Shown in pieces: positions 1 through 10,179 of a stretch of DNA of 64,000 bases. Position 1 is the first letter of the stretch, and the number at the start of each line of letters is the position of its first letter. Location: positions 62,001 to 126,000 of the forward strand of contig NW_020194515.1 of the NCBI RefSeq assembly GCF_002865645.1, given 5' to 3'. Made by a program: the position numbers and the translations under genes. Source of the stretch: Hyaloscypha bicolor E (lineage: Eukaryota; Ascomycota; Leotiomycetes; Helotiales; Hyaloscyphaceae). Under the pieces are notes generated by a model. It saw only the letters and a program-made list of their open reading frames with translations. It had not been told where the DNA came from and made no database searches.

Positions 1-320
1 GATTGATGTTCAGGATGGGACCCAAATACGGAAGCAACTTTATGATGTAAAACATTCCCACCAAGTCTCTTCTGGAAAAGTACGAACAATAATAATAACT
101 CACAGAAAAATTCCATTGTTCAACAGATTCTAGGACAATTGAGGGTTTGCAAACTCTCCCCACCGATTCCACTGCTAAGCTTCTTTGAATAGCAAAATCT
201 GGGAACACTTTTTGGTCAGCTTCCCTCCTTGGAAGCTACCTCAAAAGATACAGAAAACAAGGTCATTAAGCAGGGTCTTGAAATAAGGATGTGTGAATTT
301 GTAATATAATAATTATATAA
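1..320. other. No gene recognised
   Basis: AT-rich start of the window. I see no reading frame with protein-like composition and no RNA gene. It could hold the end of a gene lying outside the window, but nothing here supports one. Confidence 0.4.

Positions 321-353
<33 letters not shown>
321..353. repeat. (TAG)11 microsatellite
   Basis: Eleven uninterrupted TAG units, flanked on both sides by AT-rich sequence (TAATTATATAATA to the left, TATTAATTTA to the right). Seen directly. Confidence 0.95.
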
Positions 354-355
<2 letters not shown>

Positions 356-361
356 TTAATT

Positions 362-1150
362 TACGTCCGAGAGACCTCCCGAAGGGTATGAGGACGTGCT
401 AAGCTAAGGACGTTCCTCAGAACTCAAAGTCCTATTTAAAACAGAGCCAAAAACCACAAGGGGCAAAAAGACTCCCTTCTAAATAGCCCGGGGTCCTTAA
501 TCCCGCGGTATTACAGTGCCCTTGCCTTAGAAAGCATTTCTTGCTATTGCGTGGCCTATGGCTACTCTCTGTGCATAACCAAACTGCCTTGTAACTGTGA
601 CCTCCCCGGACAGGTGGGGTGGCCACCAGACCATTTCTCCTTCTACCCAAGTCCTCCCACGACCCAAATATCCAAGCCCGACCCCTCCCCCTATCCTCTC
701 AATACCCTATACCCCCCCTTATATCCGTGGAAATACCGAGTCCTCGGGCCTGTCTCTGCAGGAGGATTCCTTCACCGTATAGCTAGTCCGAGAGTGAGTT
801 GAGAGAGTCGGAAAGGCCACGGTGTCCACCTCGATTTCCCTCGCCGTTCCCGTAGATATATCTCCCCCAAGTATATAGTAGATCGAGCGAGAGAGGAAGA
901 ATCGGAGTCGATATCGTGATCGTGAGTCTCGTCGAGTAGAAGTTTGAGCTCCCGTAGAGGCGCTATACCGCTGGCTTGCGTGAAACCGGATCGGGCAGTA
1001 AAGGAAATTCTCCCTGCGTTTGCTCGTGACTCAGTCTTAGCCCTGAACTCCTAAGAGATTCAGGTTGACGGCCTGCACCACGAGGAGGTGCTGAGTCTTC
1101 GCAGGCCATAATTATATAATAATAACGCTCCGGGCGTTATTATTTTGCAT
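362..1150. repeat. Hairpin-rich non-coding stretch, possibly a transposon remnant
   Basis: No convincing protein in any frame. Several short inverted repeats are visible: 363-368 with 392-397 (ACGTCC/GGACGT), 1042-1047 with 1059-1064 (CCTGAA/TTCAGG), 1070-1076 with 1101-1107 (GGCCTGC/GCAGGCC), and the strong hairpin at 1118-1144. The AT-rich motif ATAATTATATAAT occurs near both edges (about 305 and 1108). This could be a solo LTR, the end of a retroelement or another non-autonomous repeat. The transposon origin is inference, since no transposase or reverse transcriptase relic was recognised. Confidence 0.35.
1118..1144. other. Perfect 11-bp hairpin with 5-nt loop
   Basis: Arms AATAATAACGC and GCGTTATTATT are exact reverse complements around the loop TCCGG. 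It is the last of three hairpins in a row between 1042 and 1144. No gene end on the + strand precedes it, so I do not call it a terminator. Confidence 0.7.
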
Positions 1151-1650
1151 TAAAACACGCGTAAAACGAGTAATCCATGCGTAAAAAGCACGTGAACGCA
1201 GTGAACTGTGGAATTCCAGACCTCTAGAACAGTAATATCGTCTTCCATATTAAGTAATATACCCTCCTTAAGCTTCTCTCATTGCTCTGTCTCCCAGTCT
1301 GATTAAGACTGTTTTGGGTTAATTGATGGTGGATTGGGAAGACCCCGGAGGGACGATTCCAAGAAAAGTTGGGCCTTGTCCGGCTAAGCTCACTTGAAGC
1401 TGCATGTAATCTTAGGTTTCCTTGGGCTCGATCCTTACAAGATTCTTGAAAGATGGGACCCAACATTGATAGATGACACTTTATATCGCATTAGCAGCAG
1501 CTCCGGAGCCAATCACAGCAGGCAAGGAGCAAACGCTCCGGGTTGCGAGGAACGAAGCCGTGAGTTGATCGGCGAAGAAAAGAGGCGAGCACTTGCAAAA
1601 AATAAATGTTTTGTCAAACTTCTTAAAACTTTCAGTCATGTCACAATACC

Positions 1651-3333
1651 ATGGACAGCGATTCGGATGACGAAACGATACACCTGCTGGAAAAAAGACG
1701 CATCCTAACAGAAGGACTTTTCCGACTCCCTTATGATTTGATCGCATATCTCGAGCGCGCAGCGATACACTCGGAACTGGGCTATCCTGACCTAGCCGCG
1801 GGAGACAGCTACAGAGCACTTCTGCTCTGTGACGAATGTGTCAATGAAGGGTTCGAATACCACGAGGAGGCCCTGCAAACCTTACGCTTGCGTGCCGCTG
1901 ACGGCCTTCCCCCGCTGCTTCGAAGACCAGGGACGGCCCACGCAGATCTCGCTGGTGGGGTAGAGGCTTTGACCATAGACGGAGACCAAGACCAAAGAAC
2001 CTGGCAAGTCGCACAGATAGCATCATTACGATGTTATCGCAGCCTCGCCATCAGCCTGCTGCTGTGCGGCTGTCTGAAGAGTGCTTTCGCGTTTTGCAGC
2101 AGGGGCCTGGCGGCAGGGCCGGAGGATGAGGAGCTTTTGCAGGCTAAGGAATACATCGAGAAGATGGCGAAGAGGAGACTGAAGGTCGACGAAGTGGATA
2201 TCAATGAGCTCCCAGACATCGGATTGGTTCGCAGGGAAATATATCCATGGAACGACCATGAACCAAACCGGTTTTCACAGGAAACGCTGAACTTCCTGAA
2301 TGGCCAGCTCGCGGAGGCAGCTCCGAACTGCGAAGTGAGGGTCACCGAGTTACCTACCCTGCTCGAATCTGCAAGTAACACGGATGGCTACGGCATCATA
2401 CCTACAAATAAGCAGCTTGGGCTGTTCGCGAAGGCTGATATCAAGCCAGGCGAGGCGGTGCTCCACGAGTTCTCCCTTCTTGCAGCCAACAACCGCCTAA
2501 AGGAATCTTTGTGCGACGCATGCAGCTCGGAATTACCCCCTCTGAACGAAAATACTGAGGTCGTGGGGTGCCCGGAATGCGAAGATATCATGTTCTGCAA
2601 TGAAGACTGCCTGAGACGAGCGCAAGAGGCATATCACCCAGCGGTCTGTGATAAGGACATTGATACTATTGCAAAGGATCCAGACCCAAAAGAAAAGCCC
2701 TTCGCTCTCTATCTGCTTCTCCTGTCCAGATCTCTAGCTATGGCTGCCACTCAAGAGGTCCACCCCCTTGAGCTAGTCGAGGTGAAGTATATCTGGGGTG
2801 ATTTCCTCCCAAGCTCTGCAAATGCTGTTCCTCTATCACCTAATGCCCCACCACCTCCTGTTTGGACGCTTCCTTTCTCGTTCCAATACAACATCTCTGG
2901 GCCTCTCCACGTCTTGGAAAAAATGGACATTGATATCTTCGCCTCGCTTGCTGATTATGATCTCTGGATCTTCAATACGTTGTATAGCAAATTCAGGGGT
3001 ACCGCATCAGCTCGTGTGAACAAGCGGAATGGACATCCAGAGGTTGCTGCTGTCCATCCACTATGGTGTCTGGCCAACCATGACTGCAATCCGAATGTGC
3101 AGTGGGAATGGGGAGGAAGAATGAAGCTTTGGTGCAGGGAGAAGAGGATAGGTGGTTTACCGGGCGGGATCCAGGCTGGCGAGGAGATATTGAGTCATTA
3201 CTGCGATATTGACTTGAAGGTTCAAGACCGGAGAGAGTGGGCCCAGGGAAGTTTGGGCGGATGGTGCATGTGTGAGCGATGTAGGACTGAAGCAGCCGAG
3301 GAGAAGTCAAAAGCTTTGAATGGAAGTAGTTGA
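1651..3333 (+). CDS. SET-domain protein with internal zinc finger (SET5/SMYD-like)
   Basis: Intronless 560-aa frame starting at ATG 1651. A split SET domain is visible. Its N-terminal part starts near residue 257 (GLFAKADIKPGEAVL), and a cysteine-rich MYND-like insert lies at about 287-331 (CDAC, CPEC, FCNEDC, then a His/Cys pair). The catalytic asparagine region is LANHDCNPN near 474, with GEEILSHYCDI near 510 and a post-SET cysteine cluster CMCERC near 540. SET proteins transfer methyl groups from S-adenosylmethionine to lysines of histones or other proteins. The N-terminal 250 residues have no domain I recognise, perhaps helical repeats. Fungal relatives include SET5-type enzymes; the substrate cannot be told from sequence. 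The domain call is firm, the exact orthology is not. Confidence 0.85.
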   Translation: MDSDSDDETIHLLEKRRILTEGLFRLPYDLIAYLERAAIHSELGYPDLAAGDSYRALLLCDECVNEGFEYHEEALQTLRLRAADGLPPLLRRPGTAHADLAGGVEALTIDGDQDQRTWQVAQIASLRCYRSLAISLLLCGCLKSAFAFCSRGLAAGPEDEELLQAKEYIEKMAKRRLKVDEVDINELPDIGLVRREIYPWNDHEPNRFSQETLNFLNGQLAEAAPNCEVRVTELPTLLESASNTDGYGIIPTNKQLGLFAKADIKPGEAVLHEFSLLAANNRLKESLCDACSSELPPLNENTEVVGCPECEDIMFCNEDCLRRAQEAYHPAVCDKDIDTIAKDPDPKEKPFALYLLLLSRSLAMAATQEVHPLELVEVKYIWGDFLPSSANAVPLSPNAPPPPVWTLPFSFQYNISGPLHVLEKMDIDIFASLADYDLWIFNTLYSKFRGTASARVNKRNGHPEVAAVHPLWCLANHDCNPNVQWEWGGRMKLWCREKRIGGLPGGIQAGEEILSHYCDIDLKVQDRREWAQGSLGGWCMCERCRTEAAEEKSKALNGSS

Positions 3334-4050
3334 GGAGACGTTGGTGAACGGTGATGCTTAAGGAGACTTTACATTCGGCTACATAGATTTCACGGTCAAC
3401 ATAAGAATACATGGAATTTCCCTCCAATTACAACGTCTATAATTTGGCGGAAAATAATGTCTGTCGCTGCTTAGGACAACGAGTTCGGAGGAGTCTCACA
3501 GTTGCAACGGATCTCCCGAATAGCGTCCAATTTCCTCAATTCTTTGGCACAATAAGAGAGGACCGGACTGGGTCCTTGTAAGAACAACATCCAGAGAATA
3601 GAGAGAGCAATTTCGATATTGTCTTCGGCCTGTAGCCTCGCTCGGTGAAATATGCTCATGATGATGATGAGTATGGCGGTTTGTTACGCTAATCTTGGGG
3701 TTCGCTTCCATAAGCGAGTTTGGTCAGGGGAAGGAACCCCCTAACCTCAACCCTCATTCACCCAGCGTCAACGCCTGCAAGACAAGGGTGACGTCCATAC
3801 GTGTCAGACCATCTTGGGCGCCTCAACCTCGAGATTACCGTCAATTCTTTCTCGATTGCTATTTCGTCGCACAAATTCGCGTTTGGCGTGAAAAGATTCG
3901 CTCTCAAGGCAAATGAGACCAGCCACTCTCTCACCGCTTTTTTTCAGCATTCGATTTGGTCAGTTTCACCACCACACGCTGTATGCAGTTCCCATCTTCG
4001 CCACAACCTCCCTATCCAGCAACCTCGCGGACGCAACTTGATCTTCAACA
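3334..4050. other. Intergenic, nothing recognised
   Basis: Holds the 3' end of the SET gene transcript and upstream sequence of the neighbouring pseudogene. Short frames on both strands have no protein-like composition. Confidence 0.5.
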
Positions 4051-4779
4051 ATGGAATCTACCGACAAATCTGTCACCGAAAGAGATGCTACTTCCTCAAT
4101 GTCCCCAGAAGACACGTAAAATCAAGGAGTCGATGCTGGCGCAAATTATTCGAAGACAGTACCCGACCAAGACATGCTCTCCCCAGCTCAGCTATCTACA
4201 TTGGGAGAGTCTCCGTTCAAGGCGTCCAAGTCGCCTGAGGCTTGAGATAAGAAGTTCACTGCCTGCAGCAAGCTATCAATTGAGCCACGTCACGAAATAT
4301 GGTCCCTGGTTGTTGGAGAACCTCGAATCATCGAGATAGCTTGGATAGGATATCAGGACTATGATGGCGATTGGCCAATCAGCTTAAACACTCCAGCTCC
4401 TGGCATACGTTTATAACTCGAGTCACGTCAGATTGCTGCAAAAGCTTACAAGCCTTTCTTCTTTGCCGAAAGCTTCACGGAACTTAGTGTTGACTGGTCT
4501 CGGGACATCGTATACTTTCCTCCGGGAAGGTTGGATGAGTATCGAAGCGGATTTCGTGAGCAGAATTTATCTCGACATTGCCGCCAACTGATCGTGGACA
4601 TTTGGGACGTTCGGGCTGGTCTGCCGCCATTGAAATATTTCGAGCAGCTAGAGAGGCCTTGTCCATTCTCTCTGGCGCAAATACTCCTGCAAACACCCAA
4701 TCAAGAGAGTGCCCCATATAGCGGATCTTGTACAGCTCCAGAGATTCGTCATCTTCAAGTCATAGGGACAGAATCCTAG
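4051..4779 (+). pseudogene. 2EXR-domain protein, inactivated by three in-frame stops
   Basis: One continuous frame reads as a 2EXR family protein from ATG 4051 to the stop at 4777-4779. Three premature stops interrupt it: TAA at 4117-4119, TGA at 4243-4245 and TAA at 4414-4416. The family signature is clear in RHEIWSLVVGEPRIIEI (from about 4288), followed after the third stop by LESRQIAAKAYKPFF and SRDIVYFPPG. No frameshift is needed, so decay looks recent. Both TAA codons could come from CAA by C-to-T change at CpA, the type of change made by RIP, but this is inference. A 4116-4268 intron could skip the first two stops; no plausible intron removes the third, which sits inside the conserved core. 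2EXR proteins have no established biochemical role. Confidence 0.8.
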
Positions 4780-5335
4780 AGAAAGGGTGTTTAAAGGGCA
4801 GGCCAGATGCAAGAGCAGTAACATGCATGTGCATTAAGGACGAAACCCTTCCCGTGGCCAGAGAAGTTGAGGATACAGAGTGCAGCGGAGAGTGAACACA
4901 CTAGCTATGCCGGTTGGGAAGAGTGGACTTCTGGTGATGTATGGAGGTAGGCTAATCGGCTAAGGGAAGAAACAATTTTGGGCGGGCCAAATGGATGTGG
5001 AGGTAGTTTTTTCATGAAGGAGTGCTTTTGAGGTCTTGACTAGCTGAACACAGAGGAACTTCATGGAAGCATCAAAATATCTATCTAATGTACAATAATA
5101 CGAGTATAACTTGATTTCCGTGCGAGGTGGTTTTTCAATCTCAACTTCCTCATAATGCACCCGACATTGTAAACGTCTTCCTCGTATCGACCTGAATCTA
5201 TCGCCTTTGCAAGCAAAAGGTGAATTTGGCTGTTGCTGACCCTCGCCTTTTTATCTCAATCTCTTAATTCTAATCCCTTCCTCTAGTCCGTGGGTGGCAT
5301 TCAACTCAGAAGGTGTTCCGACCTTGTCCACGTCC
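4780..5335. other. Intergenic, presumed promoter of the 2EXR gene
   Basis: No gene recognised. The pyrimidine-rich stretch just before 5336 resembles a fungal 5' leader. Confidence 0.4.
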
Positions 5336-6381
5336 ATGAAAATGGAGAAGCAAGCATCAGACACCGTCCACGAAACTACGATTGCTGGTGTATCCTTCCC
5401 AGCAACAGCAATGACCCCACTCCAAAGCTTCACGCTCTTCCCCAATCTCCCCTTCGAACTTCGCAGCGAGATCTGGGGCTACGCCGCCCATGGCACTGAT
5501 CCTCGCGTCATCGAAGTCATCATTTCATCCATGTCCTTCAAGCCAAAATCCCACACTTCGTCTCCCGCCGTTCTTAGCACGTGCCACGTGTCTCGCGAGT
5601 CTGGCCTCAAGGTTTTCGACGCTGTCCGCTATGGGGTTGAATTCACCGGCGCCTTGATCAACTGGGACCGTGACACTCTTTACTTCAACACGGACATTGA
5701 GAGTGGAAAGCAGTTGTTGACCAATGCCAAGCAACCAGTTTGGTTCGAGAAATGCCGTTGCCTTGCCTTGAACAGAGTATGCTTCTACGGTGCCGTTCTC
5801 GCTGGAGGCCACTCTACGTGGTTCAAGCAGCTCAAGAATATTGAGGAACTCATCGTTGTCATGGGCGCCGACGTGATTGGAGGACAACCACCGGAGAGAA
5901 CTTCTGTTCACTTTGCAATTGCAGAGGCTGGATGCGATAAGAAGTATGAGAGGACCGGAGACCACCTGGCTTACGCCTTGTGGCAACTTCCCCACATCCC
6001 ACGCGGAGTTCTGGTCCAAGAGGTCGGAGCCGGAGGCATGGGAGGTCGGGTAAGCATCCAAGCAACGACGAAAGTAAACAACCAAGGGGCTAACAATTCC
6101 TCTTACAGAACGTACTTGAACCTAAAACACAAGAGGTCCCAGAATCAATCTATCACCAGCCCGCAACTACACGACTTGGTCTGCTCACCAAAGGCTCCAC
6201 TGCAGAGCTTTGCGCATCGACGACAATTGCTGCCGAGATCCTCGAGATTGAGATGGCGAGACTTCATCGCTTCTTTGCGGAGTTTCAGGCGACACGCATG
6301 CTCGCTGAACCGGGACTCGAAACGCTTGAACGTCGGTTTGAGAGCTTGACCGGTCACTTGTTTCCCGCACTGCAGCATTGA
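5336..6381 (+). CDS. 2EXR-domain protein, intact
   Basis: Two exons, 5336-6049 and 6109-6381, joined in phase 0 across a 59-nt intron (GTAAGC..TTACAG with a GCTAAC branch site); 328 aa. The first ATG in frame is 5336, and an ATG two codons later is also possible. The 2EXR domain starts near residue 35 with FTLFPNLPFELRSEIWGYA and continues with DPRVIEV, LSTCHVSRESGL, and INWDRDTLYF. The C-terminal exon is helical and charged (EILEIEMARLHRFF). Without the splice the frame would run into a different, implausible tail ending at 6349. The family is expanded in plant-associated and saprotrophic ascomycetes and its function is unknown. It lies next to a decayed paralogue of the same family, suggesting local duplication. 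Confidence 0.85.
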
Positions 6382-6866
6382 GCAAGAAGCTAGGAGCTAT
6401 CTAATGCTTAAGAGCAATGCAGACATTCCACTATGTGAACTGTATTCAGCGTGGATATTCAGGGCTTGCAGAGCTTGCATATGGACAGAGACAGCGGAGC
6501 GATTTCACACTTCACACAACAGCGATGCTTTAGCAGCACACACAGCCGAATTGAATTGCACAAATGACTTCAAATGAATTTCTCAAATTTGTATTGCACA
6601 TTGACTTTGAATGCGCGCGGAAGGCTAATATAAACAGCATTCTCTCGAGAATGTAAGAGTCGATCCAAAACCCCCCAAAATATTTCACACAATAACCTCC
6701 CAAAAATAAATACCCAGCAAGGGGTGTCCTGCACATCTCACTCTAGGCGTCCAGCCGTGGGACCGTGAAGGTATATCGGAAATAGTCCTTTCGTTGCCAA
6801 TATCCATCCTGGATTGACCTCCCAAAATCCATTTCGACTCGTCAACCCCGTGACACTACCCCGTCC
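6382..6866. other. Intergenic between convergent genes
   Basis: AT-rich, presumably the two 3' UTRs. No gene recognised. Confidence 0.5.
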
Positions 6867-7079
6867 TTATTTCTTCGCTCCCTTCACCTCTTTAGGCTTC
6901 CGATATGGGATGTTTGTGACATAATGTATGTACCAGGCCAGCAGACCCAGACCTATACACACAACGAGGACGACAACGAGGATAACGAGGAGGAGCGGAC
7001 TTCTTTGTAGAACAGCCGTCGCTGCTGGTGTGAAGCCGAAGAATTTGAAGGCGTTGGGTCCCGAAAATGCTTGACCCAT
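6867..7079 (-). CDS. Small single-pass membrane protein, unknown
   Basis: 70 aa from ATG 7079. One strong hydrophobic segment of about 25 residues lies at about 29-53 (LLLVILVVVLVVCIGLGLLA), followed by a short basic tail rich in lysine (YRKPKEVKGAKK). The N-terminus is moderately hydrophobic but not a classical signal peptide. The basic C-terminus suggests a cytoplasmic tail. I do not recognise the family. The clean start, hydrophobic profile and lack of stops make it a plausible real gene, but small frames of this size can occur by chance. A 5' UTR intron further upstream is possible. Confidence 0.55.
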   Translation of the reverse strand: MGQAFSGPNAFKFFGFTPAATAVLQRSPLLLVILVVVLVVCIGLGLLAWYIHYVTNIPYRKPKEVKGAKK

Positions 7080-8075
7080 ATTGACAGATGTTAGGTGTGA
7101 GCTGAGGTAGGTTGTATTCGGGATGCCGATCTTCCGGCAAGATACCGTTGCTGACAGGTTGTTTATGGAACGAGGAGGGAGTTCCTTTCAATATAGACTT
7201 CGACTACAACGATGATATCGTGCAACAAGAGTGACGTGCATAAATTATAGTATAGAATCGAAGAGAAAGTAAATCCGCTCAACAGACGACAGATGCACGC
7301 TCGAACTTTGGCGGACCTGAAAACAAACGACAGCAATGGAGCAACGACGTCCGAAAGACACATTGATTGCAGGCTCCTTTCCCAGCTTTGGGGCTCCAAA
7401 ACGATTATATGAGTGTTATTTTTGGACTATGAGGCTTAACGAGTGCCCTTCCTTCAAAACCGCGACGTCTCTGCGTTTCAGAGAGTCGAGGGCCGTGACT
7501 GCTATCCGCTATTGCGGGCGGGCCTTGCCCTGTTTTGGGGAGCAGATGACGCTAATGATTTGCGACGACAATGAAATTGTTTTGAATCATTCTGTCCTAG
7601 AGCCCTGACCTCACGCGATTTCTCACGCCACCTTTGCCTGAAGACTCGGAGATGCGAAGTTTGAAGAGTGTCGGAGATCTTGGATGGGAGTCGTGGCCTG
7701 CGGGCATGGACCTTGCGTTGATCCTTGCACAGCATTTGGCGAGCCTGTAGGAAATCTCCCCATGTACACCGACGTGGATACACGCCTCACTCAATCACTG
7801 TGTGCAAGGTGGTCCCGAGAGTCTTGTGCCTCAAGATCCAGTCAGAAATGCTAGGTGCACCTCCGAAATTATAATTGATTGCCCGTCTCCTTTCACAGAG
7901 CAGAGGGTAAGAACATCTCCAAGCTAGCTTGAGCGGCCTGGGGAGGCGCGATATTTTTAAAACCCACAAAACGTTCCCTTCGGATGTCCAACCTAATTCG
8001 AACGCCTGCAATGATTAGACGCTTATTAGATGTATGCGGTAGGAACCTCTCTGGTGGCCCAGAGCCAACTGGCTC
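7080..8075. other. Intergenic, nothing recognised
   Basis: Presumed promoter and leader of the small membrane protein gene and the 3' region of the coiled-coil gene. Several short frames on both strands look like chance frames. Confidence 0.45.
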
Positions 8076-10179
8076 TTAAGCCTCGGTCACGCTTCCAAGT
8101 GCTCTATCAGATCGTTCCAAGATCGACTTCCCGGCTAAGCCTAGAGCCTCTATTATTCCTTCCATCTTACGGCTGTCATCTCTGACAACGCGCAGTGCAG
8201 ATTCCACTTCTGCACACCGAGATCGCAACCGACGAATCTCTTCTTTGAGTCCTTCGTTAGATTCCTGTAGGAACTCCTTCGGGTATGATGTAGGTACGGT
8301 ATCTGCCGTGGGTTCTATCTTGAGGTCCATCTGGGCCTCGACAGATGACGCTGGCGTATCAACGTCGTCAATGATTTGGGTGAGAGGAAGCAGGGCTGCG
8401 CTGTGTAGTGCCACATCTGATGCGGTGGCCTCAGCCCTTAGTGCCTCGATTGTTTGCTCCATTTCAGCCTTCATCTTGCTCCAACTCTTTCGCTCTTCAG
8501 CCGCGAGTTCTTCCAGTTGACTTGCTTTTTTGACAATCTCCACGTACTGAGCAGCCTCTTGCACTCCAGCCTGGCGACATTCATCCCTCGTGCGCGATAA
8601 TTCTTCGACATCGCGCTCCAACTCGATGACCTGAGTTTGCAACCGCATCTTCTCTTCCGACAGGCTGATGATCTCGCTATCGGAGACGGCGTGTTTCTTC
8701 TCCAACGCACTGGCACGAGTCTGAGAGCGGGAAAAGGCAGCTAGGAGCTTATCATGCTCACCCTGGAGGGATGATAGAGCAATCTTCTGAACAGATACTT
8801 CATGCTGGAGGGCTGCAGAATGAGCTTGGATGGCGTCGGTCCGATGTGCAGCTCCAATCGGTGGCAAGTAGCCACTTGGCGGTGATTGATGATGTAGATT
8901 TGATGGCGTAGGCAAGTTGAGAGGTTGGGCAACTCCATAGGGTCCAGCGGACGGAGAAGGAAAGTTGATTGATGTTGGAGATGGGAGGGACCGCCCAGGC
9001 GGCGAAGGGAGTTGGCGGTTGGGTGCTGGTGGGGGATTCATAAAAGATCCCCGGCGGCTTGGCCCACCTAATGAGGACTGCGAAGTATGATGATATTCAT
9101 TCTGGGATCGTGATGGCGATTCCTCGTTGCCCATCATCGTTGTTGCAATAGACCTCTGCCTCGTGTACATCCTTGCGTCAGAGAGGGGCTCAGCATTGTC
9201 GCTCCTGTCTGTGGGAGCCTCATCAGATTCGGTAATGATGCGGCGCTTCATGATGCTGGGAAGACCATCTTCAATGCTCTGGCCAGGCCCAGTAAACTTT
9301 TTGTCAAAAGTAGGTGAGAATTCTGACGGCACATTCTGTACGAACTGGTCCGCTAGGCCATTAATGTGGTTGATTCTGCCAAGTAACCAGTTGAGGGTGT
9401 GTCTCAACCCGTACTGTGCAATTGGAGGACAGTCGGCCGAGCTAACTTGAAATTCCTCAGGGGTCTGATTTTATTGTATGTTCAGCAAGAATCCACCATC
9501 TCACCAGGGAGGGAGGGGGGGGGGGAAGGGCTGCATGATCCCGACAGACTCACACGAATGACACCGCGACGAGCGGACGAGATACCAGAAACAAGAGTAT
9601 TGGCCAGATGAGTCAGCGCAGCTGCAGCCTTTTGGGTGACAAGGGCTAGCTCCGGATTGCTTTCGCACTTCTCACAAGCCTCGAGCTCTAAATCTTGAAT
9701 CTGTGTGGTCAGCCTCCTGCATCGTCGACACAGAATGGCGGTATCTTGAGCATTTGCGGGTTCCCCGCCTTGCCGCTCTTGGAAACCGGGTGGGCCAAAA
9801 GAGCTCTGATTCGGATTATATAGTTCTAGATTGGTAAGGGAATCAGAATTTGGGCGGCGATTGCGGGGTTCCTGCTTGACTTACGAGATGCTTGGGATTG
9901 GACCTTCCCCTCTGAAAAGGCAATGTAATCATTTCCCCCCTCGTATCTGGCCCTCTTCGCCCCGACTTCCTGGCTGTCTGGGTGGTATATATTACGAAAA
10001 TTGCCTCCAGCTTCTGCTTGCCTGGAGGTTGATGTTCTGCGACACTGTAGGGGATCGATTGGGGGTAATGTTGCTCCAAAAGAGGTGTTGCCCGCTTCTG
10101 GCAAGACGTTGTCCTCCTCCCAAGGTCGTTTAATGCTCGGCCGACGTGACTGGGACTTCTCTCGCTCCCGGGCATCCAT
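8076..10179 (-). CDS. Unrecognised coiled-coil protein with a cysteine motif
   Basis: Three exons on the minus strand: 10179-9885, 9825-9554 and 9464-8076, 651 aa. Introns of 59 nt (GTAAGT..TCTAG) and 89 nt (GTGAGT..ATCAG) keep the frame; the second contains an 11-base C run on the coding strand. Features in order: a low-complexity N-terminus with a basic KRPWEEDN segment; a short cysteine motif LCRRCRRLTTQ..CEKC around residues 137-160; a helical conserved-looking block (ALTHLANTLVSGISSARR, then LNWLLGRINHINGLADQF); a Pro/Ser-rich middle; and a long coiled coil from about 400 to 520. The last 100 residues are again helical. The cysteine motif may bind zinc, but I cannot assign a known finger. 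ATG 10179 is preferred; the frame is open further upstream to about 10512, but that part has no protein-like composition. It may be nuclear or a scaffold protein; function unknown. Confidence 0.7.

Noticed and set aside
432..802. Overlapping short frames on both strands
   Set aside because: Proline-rich or low-complexity translations with no family features, inside the repeat-like stretch; several lack an ATG.
1394..1708. Frame overlapping the start of the SET gene
   Set aside because: Different frame from the SET protein, no protein-like composition and no splice route into it that improves the model.
7336..7608. 90-codon plus-strand frame
   Set aside because: No conserved features; composition like a chance frame in an intergenic stretch.
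9515..9525. Run of eleven G
   Set aside because: Lies inside an intron of the coiled-coil gene; most likely a simple homopolymer without function.
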